A stretch of DNA of 64,000 nucleotides from an uncultured Ruminococcus sp. (GCA_902776185.1 CACYPH010000005.1:1-64000), one strand, 5' to 3'. Positions 25,433 to 34,267 are shown, counted from the first letter of the stretch. Numbers and translations are program-made. The notes: generated by a model not told the origin, from the sequence alone.

Positions 25433-26413
25433 ATGTTTCGAAAACCGCTCTGCGTTATCCTGACGGTCTGTCTGCTGGTCGGCATGATACCGACGTTCAG
25501 CCTGTCGGCTTCGGCGGCAGTCGCGGAGGTCAGCGACATGGATGCCTTCAAGGAGCTGATGGAGCAGGACGGCGACGTCAGCATCAAACTCACCGATGAC
25601 ATCAGCAAGGATATTTTCGGCGGCTATGACGATTACGGTCACGGCTTACCCGTCCCGTATTTCATTACCGTCGGCAAGGGCGAGAAGATCATCGACCTCA
25701 ACGGCAACGACATCAACGCATCGCTGGACGACTTTCATCAAAGCTCCACGATGTTCAAGATCGACGAAGGCGCGTCTGTCACCGTCAACGACAGCTCCGG
25801 CAAGAACAGCGGCGAGATCTTCTATAACGGTTATATCCCCGCCTATCAGGAGGAATACCGCATCATCACGATGAACATGGACGCTCCCAACCAGAACCGC
25901 GATATCTTTGAGGTCAACGGCGGCTCGCTGACGATCAACGGCGGTCAGATCACCGCCGGAAGACAAAAAGAGGAAACCAGTTGGGGCACCGAGTACAATA
26001 AAATCCTCAACGGTACGCCTGTCGAGCTGAACAGCGGCAGGGTCGTCATCAACGGCGGCATCCTTACCGCAAGAGGTATGCACAAAGTCCTATTGTTTCC
26101 GAGATTTACTTCGGCTGAATGGGACGACGCCTATGCACAGGGGAAGATTAAAGCCCTGTGGAATACTACCCTTGACCGCAATGCGGTCGTTGAAGCCCAC
26201 AGCGGCACCCTGATCGTCAACGGCGGCACTTTCTACGCAAAGTCCAGCGCCGACGCGTTCCAGCGTACGATCGCGGGACTCGATCAGTACCCGTTCGTCG
26301 AACAGCAAGCGGACGTCGATAACGATCATTCGGTCACCGTTGTCGATGCGACCTATATCCAACGCTATCTCGCGGGGCTCTCCCACCCGATCGGCATCGG
26401 CGCATTCGGCTAA
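25433..26413 (+). CDS. Secreted beta-helix-like protein with a half dockerin
   Basis: 326 aa with signal peptide (1-28), a repetitive region with SLTINGGQITA, RVVINGGILTA and TLIVNGGTFYA strands suggesting a right-handed beta-helix, and a C-terminal dockerin part: one canonical loop DVDNDHSVTVVDATYIQRYLAGL. Before it, SADAFQRTIAGL looks like the helix of a first dockerin repeat whose calcium loop is gone. The well-placed ATG at 25425 (AAGGAG 7 nt upstream) is out of frame: adding one A to AAGAAATG would restore MKK plus this protein. So the start is either 25433 or the gene carries a 1-nt frameshift. Confidence 0.8.
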   Translation: MFRKPLCVILTVCLLVGMIPTFSLSASAAVAEVSDMDAFKELMEQDGDVSIKLTDDISKDIFGGYDDYGHGLPVPYFITVGKGEKIIDLNGNDINASLDDFHQSSTMFKIDEGASVTVNDSSGKNSGEIFYNGYIPAYQEEYRIITMNMDAPNQNRDIFEVNGGSLTINGGQITAGRQKEETSWGTEYNKILNGTPVELNSGRVVINGGILTARGMHKVLLFPRFTSAEWDDAYAQGKIKALWNTTLDRNAVVEAHSGTLIVNGGTFYAKSSADAFQRTIAGLDQYPFVEQQADVDNDHSVTVVDATYIQRYLAGLSHPIGIGAFG

Positions 26414-26432
26414 AAGCAACATCAAAGCACAT

Positions 26433-26465
26433 AAAAAAGCGCTTCCAAAACGGAAGTGCTTTTTT
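26433..26465. terminator. Bidirectional terminator between dockerin gene and mgtE
   Basis: Stem AGCGCTTCC/GGAAGTGCT (with G-T pairs) flanked by six A residues on the left and five T residues on the right. Confidence 0.75.
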
Positions 26466-26485
26466 GCGGGTGTAAGCCCGTTGAT

Positions 26486-27868
26486 TCAGATGTGCAGCAG
26501 CGCGGTCGCGATCGCAAAATAGACGATCAGGGAGATCGCGTCGACGATGGTGGTGATGAACGGCGACGCCATGACAGCCGGGTCAAAGCCGATCTTCTTC
26601 GCGAACATCGGCAGGGTACAGCCGACCAGCTTGGCAAAAAAGATCGTGACGACCATCGTCAGGCAGACGACTAATGCGACCATCGGGGTGATGCCGGTGT
26701 TGCCCAGCACCAGACGGTCGAACAGCATGATCTTCGCAAAGTTCGCCGCCGCGAGTGTCACGCCGCATAAGAGCGATACGCGGCACTCCTTGAAGATGAC
26801 CATCAGGATGTCCTTGAATTCGATCTCGCCCAGCGAGAGCGCGCGGATAACGGTGACCGATGCCTGAGAACCGGAGTTACCGCCGGTATCCATCAGCATC
26901 GGGATGAACGCGGAGAGGACAACGGTGCTGGCGAGCGCGTCCTCAAAGCCGGTGATGATCATACCGGTAAAGGTCGCGGACACCATCAGGATCAGAAGCC
27001 ACGGGATACGGCTGAGATAGGTTTCGAATACGCCGACCTTGTCATACGGTTTATCCGTAGTCGGGGTGATCGCCGCCATCTTCTGGATATCCTCGGTCGC
27101 CTCTTCTTCCATGACGTCCATCGCGTCGTCGACCGTGACGATACCGACGATGCGGTTCTCTTTATCGACGACGGGCAGAGCGAGGAAGTTGTACTTATTG
27201 AACATCTGGGCGACCTCTTCCTGGTCGTCAAGGGTGTTCACCGCGATGACGTTGGTCTCCATGATGTTCTCGATGATCTCGTCCTCGTCCGAAAGGAGCA
27301 GGGTCTTGATCGTGATGATACCGATCAGGGTCGCCGAATCGTCCGCAACATAGCAGGTATAGATGGTCTCCTTATCGATACCGGTGCGGCGGATGCGCTT
27401 GATCGCTTCCTCGACGGTCATCTTGGGACGGAGGATGACGCACTCGGTCGTCATGATCGAACCGGCGCTGTCCTCCGGATACTTTAAAATCTCGTTGATC
27501 TCCTTGCGGGTCTGCGGGTCGGCAGAGCGCAGGATACGTTTGACGACGTTCGCGGGCATCTCCTCGATCAGATCGACCGCGTCGTCGACATACATTTCGT
27601 CGATGACCTCTTTGAGCTCCGAGTCCGAGAAGCCGTGGATCAACAGCTCCTGGGTATCCTCGTCCATCTCGACAAAGGTATCGGCGGCAGTCTCTTTCGG
27701 CAGCAGCCGGAAGAGGATCGCGGTCTTTTCACTCTGCAGATCCTCGAACACCGCCGCGATATCGACGGGATTCATGGTATTGAGGATGTCGCGCAGGGTG
27801 GAATACCGCTTCTTTTCGAGCAGGGTCGAGATCGTCTCGAACAAGCTCACTGTGTTGGTTCTTTCCAT
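26486..27868 (-). CDS. mgtE: Magnesium transporter MgtE
   Basis: 460 aa with the full family order: N-terminal superhelical domain (PVDIAAVFEDL, RLLPKETAADTF), two CBS domains (about 135-250; TVEEAIKRIRR, IVGIVTVDDAMDV), then five transmembrane helices (VSATFTGMIITGFE, PMLMDTGGNSGSQAS with the conserved PxxxGxxGNxGxQ-type filter, and a C-terminal VDAISLIVYFAIATALL). It admits Mg2+ and is gated by intracellular Mg2+ through the CBS/N domains. AGGAGG precedes the start; a ~235-nt leader with a promoter lies upstream. Confidence 0.97.
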   Translation of the reverse strand: MERTNTVSLFETISTLLEKKRYSTLRDILNTMNPVDIAAVFEDLQSEKTAILFRLLPKETAADTFVEMDEDTQELLIHGFSDSELKEVIDEMYVDDAVDLIEEMPANVVKRILRSADPQTRKEINEILKYPEDSAGSIMTTECVILRPKMTVEEAIKRIRRTGIDKETIYTCYVADDSATLIGIITIKTLLLSDEDEIIENIMETNVIAVNTLDDQEEVAQMFNKYNFLALPVVDKENRIVGIVTVDDAMDVMEEEATEDIQKMAAITPTTDKPYDKVGVFETYLSRIPWLLILMVSATFTGMIITGFEDALASTVVLSAFIPMLMDTGGNSGSQASVTVIRALSLGEIEFKDILMVIFKECRVSLLCGVTLAAANFAKIMLFDRLVLGNTGITPMVALVVCLTMVVTIFFAKLVGCTLPMFAKKIGFDPAVMASPFITTIVDAISLIVYFAIATALLHI

Positions 27869-28102
27869 AAAAATAACCTCCTACCGATTATGGGTGTGGG
27901 AGTCCACGGGTAGAAGGGTCGTATGAAAGATACTATCTGATATAGATCACGCGGCAATACGGACGCAGCTGCAGCATACGCCGATCGTCGCACAGTATCT
28001 TCGTCGCCCTCCGGTGCCGCTGCTACTTCCAGCGTCCATATTCTCGCCTCTTTCTTCTTTGGATTCAGCCGAGCGCCGATGATACGGGCTTTTTGCGGCT
28101 GT
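27869..28102 (-). promoter_or_regulatory. Long structured mgtE leader; possible Mg2+-responsive element
   Basis: About 235 nt from predicted transcription start to the mgtE RBS. It contains AGAGGCGAGAATATGGACGC and GCGTATGCTGCAGCTGCG, which faintly recall M-box words (GAGGCTCC-ATATGGA and GTGCTAAAGCTC), but the rest does not fit by eye. It also holds a 30-codon reading frame. Either a divergent riboswitch or leader-peptide control is possible. Confidence 0.35.
27947..28039 (-). CDS. Candidate 30-aa leader peptide upstream of mgtE
   Basis: ATG at 28039 with GAGG 7 nt before it opens a 30-codon frame ending in TGA, all within the mgtE leader. The product begins MDAGSSSGTGGRRRYC and ends CCSCVRIAA; it is Arg- and Cys-rich with no membrane segment. 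It could be a regulatory upstream frame like mgtL, but nothing beyond position and RBS supports this. Confidence 0.3.
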   Translation of the reverse strand: MDAGSSSGTGGRRRYCATIGVCCSCVRIAA

Positions 28103-28108
28103 ACTATT

Positions 28109-28137
28109 ATTGTACTCCGCGCGGCAAAAGAAGTCAA
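28109..28137 (-). promoter_or_regulatory. mgtE promoter
   Basis: TTGACT (28132-28137), 17-nt spacer, TACAAT (28109-28114) on the minus strand. Confidence 0.7.
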
Positions 28138-28244
28138 CCACAATATCTATGAAAAATTCATTAATTATCTCTTGATTTTGTGGTTTCTATCATCTATAAT
28201 ATGTTGTGTCAAAAACAGAAATCAAATGTCAGGAGATCTATCGT

Positions 28245-28895
28245 ATGGAACAGAAATTTGAGAAAAAGCTCAAGGCGTTTTTGCCTTACATCATCATCAT
28301 CGGTCTGGTTTATCTGATCGTTCCGGCGCTGCTGTTCGTCAATTCCAACTTTATCACTTATCTGGTACTCATCGGAATCCTGCCGCTGACCGCGGGCGGA
28401 TGCTGCGCCTACTATTCCATCAAAAAGGAAAACGACTTCTGGCTGTGCCTGGTCGCGCCGATCTTCTTCATCCCCTCGATGTTCCTGTACGGGATTTTCC
28501 AGAAAAACGCGCTGATCGCGCTGATCTATTTGGTATCATACCTGCTGTGTGGCTATCTCGGTCTGACGATCGGCGATATCATCGCGAACAATAAGGGTAA
28601 GGGAAAACAGAAAGGTGCGGATAAGACCGGCGAGGACAAGCCTGCCGCGCGCAGAGAACGCAGATCTTCCGAGCGCAGACCAGCCTCCCGCCGCAGCGAG
28701 GGCAGAGGCGTAGAGCCCGGCGCACCCATCCGCCGCTCACGTTCTTCGTCAGCGCGTGCCGAACGCGTTGACCTCGACAGCTCCGACGATTTCTTTACCG
28801 AGGACCCGTACGCAGACGACAGCCTCGATACCTCGACCACGTCAGAGGATATCGACGCGATCCTCAGCGAGATCCACCAGCGCCGAGGCGACTGA
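28245..28895 (+). CDS. Membrane protein with Arg/Ser-rich cytoplasmic tail
   Basis: 216 aa, family not recognised. Four hydrophobic helices (about 12-120: FLPYIIIIGLVYLIV, TYLVLIGILPLTAGG, FWLCLVAPIFFIPSM, LIALIYLVSYLLCGY), then a low-complexity basic tail of RR/RS/ER repeats (about 130-180) and an acidic end (DLDSSDDFFTEDPYADD). The tail is likely disordered. AGGAGA before ATG 28245 decides the start. Monocistronic with its own terminator. Confidence 0.8.
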   Translation: MEQKFEKKLKAFLPYIIIIGLVYLIVPALLFVNSNFITYLVLIGILPLTAGGCCAYYSIKKENDFWLCLVAPIFFIPSMFLYGIFQKNALIALIYLVSYLLCGYLGLTIGDIIANNKGKGKQKGADKTGEDKPAARRERRSSERRPASRRSEGRGVEPGAPIRRSRSSSARAERVDLDSSDDFFTEDPYADDSLDTSTTSEDIDAILSEIHQRRGD

Positions 28896-28914
28896 TCATC
28901 ATTTCACACTCTTC

Positions 28915-28944
28915 TCCGCCGTCAGACCGACGGCGGATTTTTTT
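28915..28944 (+). terminator. Terminator of the Arg-rich membrane protein gene
   Basis: 9-bp stem TCCGCCGTC/GACGGCGGA followed by seven T residues. Confidence 0.85.
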
Positions 28945-28999
28945 GACACTTATTCACGGTTTTTGCGCGATTTTGCCGGAATATTTTCACTTTGCGATA

Positions 29000-29027
29000 T
29001 TGACACTAACCCCCATTATGGTATAAT
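29000..29027 (+). promoter_or_regulatory. Promoter of the PAP2 gene
   Basis: Consensus TTGACA (29000-29005), 16-nt spacer, TATAAT (29022-29027). Confidence 0.75.
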
Positions 29028-29099
29028 AATTTTACATTGTGGCAGTTTGTGCAAAAGGTGCATAAGCCGCCGATTTTCTCAGGTATTTTAGGGTGACGT

Positions 29100-29636
29100 A
29101 TGTTTCGCAAATTGAGAATGCTGGATTACAAGGTGACCGACAGCATCACCAAAATACAATGCCGCTTTCTCGACAAGCTGATGGTGCTTTCCACCTATGC
29201 TGGAACGGGCGCGTTCATCTGGTGGATAGCGCTGGCGATCCCCTTCGTCATCACCAAAACCTACCGCAATACGGGCATCATCCTGATCGTCACGCTTGGC
29301 ATCAACTATCTGCTGGGTGAGATCATTATCAAAAAGTCCGTCGGCAGAGGCAGGCCGTCGAACCTGATCGACGAGGAGGAAATGAAAATCAATAAGCCAA
29401 AGGACAACTCCTTTCCGTCGGGGCATACGGCGTCGTCATTCTGCGCGTTTACCGTGACGTTCTGGAACTGTCCGGCGTACTTCTGGATACCGGCGCTGAT
29501 CGTTGCGTGCCTGATCAGCTTTTCGCGACTGTACCTGAGGGTGCATTACCTGTCGGACGTGATCGGCGGCGTGATTCTGGGACTGATCGACGGCAGCGTC
29601 ATCAGTCTGTTATTCAACCATTTAGTATTTGTTTAA
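29100..29636 (+). CDS. PAP2-family phosphatase
   Basis: A 178-aa integral membrane phosphatase. The three-part PAP2 motif is intact: KKSVGRGRP, SFPSGHTAS with the acid-base His, and SRLYLRVHYLSDVIGG with the nucleophilic His. Likely substrates are undecaprenyl-diphosphate or phosphatidyl lipids. Four to five helices. Start ATG 29100 with a promoter about 75 nt upstream. Confidence 0.92.
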   Translation: MFRKLRMLDYKVTDSITKIQCRFLDKLMVLSTYAGTGAFIWWIALAIPFVITKTYRNTGIILIVTLGINYLLGEIIIKKSVGRGRPSNLIDEEEMKINKPKDNSFPSGHTASSFCAFTVTFWNCPAYFWIPALIVACLISFSRLYLRVHYLSDVIGGVILGLIDGSVISLLFNHLVFV

Positions 29637-30013
29637 GCGGAGCGAGCGATCGCCCCGCTTTTCTTTATGCGGCAGAAAACTTTGAACGATATGAAAGTAA
29701 GATCACTATTTTTCTTTGAAACGATTGACAACCAAAATATTACAATTTGTATAAATTCTTTTGTTTTATTCACGAAAAGAAGATAGCTTTTTTCTGTTAA
29801 ATAAATTATGGAAAAGTCTGAAAGTATAACAATTTTGTCATAACTCAGGTGAATTCTGAGGAAATCGTTCCGAGTTATTCGTGTTTTCCACAGAGTTATC
29901 AACATTTATATTGAAAAATACGAATAATACAAATCGTATAACACGAACCGCTGATATTGTACAAGACCTCCGACATATACTTTGTTATCAGATCATTTTT
30001 CGGGGGTTCTGAG
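29637..30013. other. AT-rich intergenic stretch without a gene
   Basis: About 375 bp. A GC-rich palindrome AGCGG...CCGCT plus TTTTCTTT at 29635-29663 may terminate the PAP2 gene. The rest is strongly AT-rich, with promoter-like TTGACA near 29726, and no convincing coding sequence on either strand. Confidence 0.5.
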
Positions 30014-30568
30014 ATGAAAAACAAAGCTTTTGCGATTTCCGAGGCGGTCGGATGCGTCGTCATCTACGCGGCGGCGGTCGTCCTGCATTTTGCGTTTCGC
30101 TGGTTCGGTCCTGGCGCGCTGACGCTGCTGTTCGGCGCGGTCAACGAAAGCGTCTGGGAGCACGTGAAGATCTTCTCCGCCGCCTATGTCGGCTATGCGC
30201 TGCTGCAGCTGCTGTGGGTCAAGGTACCGTTCAAGCGCTATGTTGCCGCAAAATGTGCGGGGCTGTATGTGCTGATGGGCGGGATCATCGCCTTTCATTA
30301 CGGTTATACGGCATTCACGGGCAAACATATCGCGTGGGTCGATATCCTCGGCTCGGCTGTCATCGTCATACTGGTCCAGCTGTTATCCTACAAGCTGACG
30401 GTCGGCAGCCTCCCACTGGAGGATTACTTTGCACCGGCGCTGTTTTTGCTCATGCTGTACTATCTGATGTTCTTTTCGTTCACCATTTACCCGCCGAAGG
30501 CGGAGCTCTTCCGCGATCCGATCAGCGGCGGGTTCGGATATCAGGGTTTTTCGATGAAAAAGCAGTGA
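30014..30568 (+). CDS. Membrane protein with NESVWEH motif (DUF6512-like)
   Basis: 184 aa with about six hydrophobic helices. The motif GAVNESVWEHVKI (about residues 40-52) is typical of a family of uncharacterised Firmicute membrane proteins that I recall as DUF6512; the name is tentative. Start 30014 is chosen as the first Met before the first helix; the RBS is weak. No function can be given. Confidence 0.75.
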   Translation: MKNKAFAISEAVGCVVIYAAAVVLHFAFRWFGPGALTLLFGAVNESVWEHVKIFSAAYVGYALLQLLWVKVPFKRYVAAKCAGLYVLMGGIIAFHYGYTAFTGKHIAWVDILGSAVIVILVQLLSYKLTVGSLPLEDYFAPALFLLMLYYLMFFSFTIYPPKAELFRDPISGGFGYQGFSMKKQ

Positions 30569-30699
30569 TCCCATCGGATCCTGTCAAGATTTTCCTGCAG
30601 AAAAATCGCTTTTTTTCTTACTTGGAAGCAAAGGACATGTCCAGATATGGTATACTTTATCAGTATGATTATACAATATCATGTGTAGGTGTGTCCGTT

Positions 30700-31464
30700 A
30701 TGGCGAACGAGAAACATAAAGCTGAAGATAGATCCGTGCAGGATGAACTGCTGATCGGGCGCAACCCGATCGCACAGGCGCTGTCCTCCGGCAGACCCAT
30801 CATCAAAATCATGGTCGCCAAGGGTCAGACCACCGGTCCTGCGGTAGAGATCGCCGCAAAAGCCAAGGCGGCGGGGATACCGGTGCAGACGGTCGAGCGA
30901 AAAAAGCTCGATTTCATGACCTCAGGCGCGGCGCATCAGGGCGTTGCGGCGCTGTGCGCGATGAAGGACTACGCAAGCATCGACGATATCTTGAGGCTCG
31001 CCGAAGAGAGAACTGAAGCGCCCTTCATCATCATTCTCGATGAGATCGAGGATCCGCATAACCTCGGCGCGATCATCCGATCTGCTGAATGCGCGGGCGC
31101 ACACGGTGTGATCATCAAGAAGCGTCATGCGGCGGGGCTGACCTACACCGCCTACAAGGCTGCCGCGGGCGCGCTGGAATACGTTCCCGTCGCGCGGGTG
31201 AACAATATATCGGACGCGATCGAACAGCTCAAGGAGAAAAACATCTGGGTCTACGGCGCGGATATGGACGGCGAGGATTACAGCCGGACAGACTTTTCGG
31301 GCGGCGTCGCGCTGGTCATCGGCAACGAGGGCAAGGGTATCTCGCGGCTGGTGAGAGAAAAATGCGACGTCATCGTATCGCTCCCCCTCAAAGGCAGGAT
31401 TAACTCGCTCAACGCGTCGGTCGCCGCGGGGATACTGATGTATAAGATCGCGGAAAAAAGATAA
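30700..31464 (+). CDS. rlmB: 23S rRNA (guanosine2251-2'-O)-methyltransferase RlmB-like (SpoU)
   Basis: A 254-aa TrmH/SpoU methyltransferase. N-terminal substrate-binding domain (LLIGRNPIAQAL); C-terminal knot with the three SpoU motifs: LDEIEDPHNLGAIIRSAECAGAHG, ALVIGNEGKGISRLV and VSLPLKGRINSLNASVAAGI. TrmH-group-3 proteins modify G2251 of 23S rRNA. Start at 30700 has AGGTG upstream; a much longer in-frame opening is rejected because it overlaps the preceding gene. Confidence 0.93.
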   Translation: MANEKHKAEDRSVQDELLIGRNPIAQALSSGRPIIKIMVAKGQTTGPAVEIAAKAKAAGIPVQTVERKKLDFMTSGAAHQGVAALCAMKDYASIDDILRLAEERTEAPFIIILDEIEDPHNLGAIIRSAECAGAHGVIIKKRHAAGLTYTAYKAAAGALEYVPVARVNNISDAIEQLKEKNIWVYGADMDGEDYSRTDFSGGVALVIGNEGKGISRLVREKCDVIVSLPLKGRINSLNASVAAGILMYKIAEKR

Positions 31465-31488
31465 GAGTTTAAAACTCACCACTGACAC

Positions 31489-31508
31489 GGGAGGAGCAAG
31501 CCCCTCCC
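31489..31508. repeat. Short GGGAGG palindrome
   Basis: GGGAGGAGCAAGCCCCTCCC flanked by CAC and CTAC. It has the same ends as the larger repeat at 18805-18890. A related AGGAGCAAACCGCTCCCCT occurs at 34227-34246. Confidence 0.55.
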
Positions 31509-31533
31509 CTACAAAGCAAAAGGAGATGAGATC

Positions 31534-34206
31534 ATGGGCATATTCCGCAAGGACAAGGACAAGCCGGTCCGTCCGACAGGACCCGAAGAGGTTACTGCCA
31601 ACGCCGCTGACGAAGCGGAGCAGGAAGAAGAATACACGGACATCAACGCGGCTGTCACGGAATCATCCTCAGAATCTCAGAATGAAAGCGACGGCATGGA
31701 GGAAATCTACTCCACCCATGACAAGCGCATCAAATATAAGCGGCTGGCGCCGATCGAGGAAGAGGCCGCCCTAAAAAGAAAAGCGGCTACCAAGCGCGAA
31801 CTGGTCCGCGGAAAGCTGGAGTTTTCCTCGGACGGTGGATACATCGCCCCCGAGGTGGAGTTAGAGGCGGAGATCGCACCCGATGCGGTCGTCGCCGAGG
31901 ATATCATCGAGGACGTCCACGAGGTCAAGAGCCTGAGAAGCGTCTATATCCAGGATATCGACGAGATCGATATCAGCCTTGATCCGATGGAAAATCTGCG
32001 TGAATACGAGCGCAGGGCGACCGACAAGGAACGCTATGAAGAACGTCACACGCCGAAGGTCGTCATCCCCTATCAGTCCACCGGCGAGAAGATCGTCTCC
32101 CGCGTGCCGATGTATCAGCACGACAGCAAGATCGAGAAGATCTTTTTGAAGGCGGGAAAATTCACCGAGGTCGTCGAGAGCGAATATGACGAGTATCTAA
32201 GGTCGGACGACCCGACGATCTCCAAAAACTATCACGCGATGCAAAAGGCGATCAAGCCCAGACAGAGCCTGCTGTTCACCCTGAGCCAGATGGCACAGAA
32301 GCGCAAAGAAGAAGCCGAACAGCATAAAGAGCAGAAGGTCCAGAAAGAGGTGCGGGAGAATTTTGACGAAGAGCCCGCTCCCATCCAGAAGAAAAAGCCT
32401 TCTGCCGTCGGAAGATTTTTCCGCGTGATCGGCACGCTGGTGACGCACAGCTTTGCGACGCAGAGCGCAAAAACCAACAGCAATTCCTCCGACTACAACA
32501 GCCGCGAGGATGAACAATACGTACTGAATGATATCAAAGAGAACATCAAGCATCTTGCGATCCATACCGTCGTCTTCGGGCTGATCGCCGTGACGATGCT
32601 GGTACTGCAGATCCTCATCGGCTCGCTGACCGATAAAACCAGAGAGAGCATCGGCGTCGGCGGCGCAGTACTGATCTGCGGGGTCAATCTGCTGCTGACG
32701 CTCGGGATGGGCGTTGTCGCACGCGGCTATGTCGTCGACGGACTGCGGCCGCTCGCGCGGTTGAGCGGCAACAGCGACACCGGCTTTGCGCTGGCGTATA
32801 CCGGCTGTCTGCTGCAGAGCATCGTTGCGATGTTCGCGGCGCCGACCTTTATCAACGGCGAGCATCATCTCTACAGCTTTGTGGCGGCATTCGCCCTGAT
32901 GCTCAACACGCTCGGCAGACTGCTCATGGCGATCAGGGTCAAGAGCAATTTCAGCTTTATCACCTCGCATTCGCCCGCCTATGCGGCGAAGATCTATAAG
33001 GACGAGGAGACCGCCCGCAGGATGGTCAGCGGTACCACCGCCTCAAAGGGCGTGGTCGCCTATCAGCATGTGACGCGGTTCTTATCCGATTTTCTTAAGA
33101 TCTCCTATGCACCCGACCCCAGCGAGGAGGTATCTGGCAAGGTAACGCCGATCACCGTCATCAGCTCGCTGTTTGTCACGGTGGTCTACGCGATCATTTT
33201 CAAAAGTATTCCCGGCACGGTTTCGGCACTGTCGGTCATGCTGTGTATCAGCGTGCCGTTCACGGCGCTTTTGGCAGGCAACATCCCCATGCTCTTGTTC
33301 AGCAAAAGGATGCTCAAGGAAGGCGCGATGGTCGCGGGATATCCGTCGGTGCGTCAGTTCTGCGACACCTCCGCCGTGATGGTATCCGCCGCAGAGCTGT
33401 TCCCCAAGGGATGCGTGCGGCTCGATGAGATCGTCCCCTATCAGCGGCTGCGCGTTGACGAAAACCTTCTGATGGCGGCGGCGATCCTGCGCGAGGCGAA
33501 TTCGCCGATCGCTCCGGTATTTGACGAGCTGGTACAGGAGAATTCGGGCAGGCTGCCCAATGTCGAAAGCGCGATCTATGAGGATAAGAGCGGTCTGGTC
33601 GGCTGGATCAACGGCGAACGCGTGCTGGTCGGCAACATGACGCTGATGAACCGCTATCATATCACCATCCCCGACCGCGGCACGATTACAAAAAACAAAC
33701 AGGTAACCTATGTCGCCGTTTCGGGACAGGCTGTCGCGATGCTTCTGCTGCGTTATCTGCCGTCGAATATCTCGATGCCGCAGCTGCAGAGAGCAGAGGA
33801 TCACGGGCTGGCGTTCGTCGTCAGCACTCCCGACCCGAACGTCACTGCCGAGATGATCGCCGAGGCATACGGGATCTTTTACCGCTCGGTCAAGATTATG
33901 CCCACCGGCTATGCGAACACCATCGACGAGGTCACCTCTAAGGTCGAGGAAACCTCGCGCGCGTATCTTGCCACCCGCGGCAGAGTTTCGTCGCTGGCAA
34001 GAGCTGTCGGCGGCTGTATCGGAATCAAATCGAACATCACCCTCGGTATCGTCATCGAGATCTTCGGGCTGGTACTGGGCGTGCTGCTGTGTGCGACGCT
34101 TGCGCTGTATTCGTCCGTCGCGCGGCTGTCGATCGTCGAGCTGATGATCTACATCCTCTTCTGGGCGGCGGCGACGATCATCGCGGAGCTCATACGGCGG
34201 CCGTAG
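31534..34206 (+). CDS. Large degenerate P-type ATPase-like membrane protein
   Basis: 890 aa. Residues 1-330 are a long charged, mostly disordered cytoplasmic region. Then helix pairs (about 345-400, 425-470, 550-600) and a final pair (830-885) follow the layout of a heavy-metal P-type ATPase. In TM6 the CPC motif is replaced by SVPF; the phosphorylation site DKTGT is replaced by FCDTSAVMVS; GERVLVGNMTLMNRY matches the nucleotide-domain region and TYVAVSGQAVAML the following strand, but TGD reads STPD and GDGxNDxPAL is absent. It keeps the fold but not the catalytic residues. AAGGAG precedes the start. Function unknown; a regulatory or structural role is inferred. Confidence 0.8.
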   Translation: MGIFRKDKDKPVRPTGPEEVTANAADEAEQEEEYTDINAAVTESSSESQNESDGMEEIYSTHDKRIKYKRLAPIEEEAALKRKAATKRELVRGKLEFSSDGGYIAPEVELEAEIAPDAVVAEDIIEDVHEVKSLRSVYIQDIDEIDISLDPMENLREYERRATDKERYEERHTPKVVIPYQSTGEKIVSRVPMYQHDSKIEKIFLKAGKFTEVVESEYDEYLRSDDPTISKNYHAMQKAIKPRQSLLFTLSQMAQKRKEEAEQHKEQKVQKEVRENFDEEPAPIQKKKPSAVGRFFRVIGTLVTHSFATQSAKTNSNSSDYNSREDEQYVLNDIKENIKHLAIHTVVFGLIAVTMLVLQILIGSLTDKTRESIGVGGAVLICGVNLLLTLGMGVVARGYVVDGLRPLARLSGNSDTGFALAYTGCLLQSIVAMFAAPTFINGEHHLYSFVAAFALMLNTLGRLLMAIRVKSNFSFITSHSPAYAAKIYKDEETARRMVSGTTASKGVVAYQHVTRFLSDFLKISYAPDPSEEVSGKVTPITVISSLFVTVVYAIIFKSIPGTVSALSVMLCISVPFTALLAGNIPMLLFSKRMLKEGAMVAGYPSVRQFCDTSAVMVSAAELFPKGCVRLDEIVPYQRLRVDENLLMAAAILREANSPIAPVFDELVQENSGRLPNVESAIYEDKSGLVGWINGERVLVGNMTLMNRYHITIPDRGTITKNKQVTYVAVSGQAVAMLLLRYLPSNISMPQLQRAEDHGLAFVVSTPDPNVTAEMIAEAYGIFYRSVKIMPTGYANTIDEVTSKVEETSRAYLATRGRVSSLARAVGGCIGIKSNITLGIVIEIFGLVLGVLLCATLALYSSVARLSIVELMIYILFWAAATIIAELIRRP

Positions 34207-34267
34207 TTGTATTTTTGAGATTGCAGAAGGAGCAAACCGCTCCCCTATATAAACTTTGAGGTAACTT

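Noticed and set aside
27869..28102. Canonical M-box riboswitch
   Set aside because: Only two short words agree; the conserved core was not found, so it is kept only as an unassigned leader.
27847..28143. 98-aa frame upstream of mgtE as a gene
   Set aside because: It overlaps the mgtE start, has no RBS and no recognisable features.
30052..30699. Long N-terminal extension of rlmB
   Set aside because: It overlaps the membrane protein gene in another frame; the SpoU protein begins at 30700 with an RBS.
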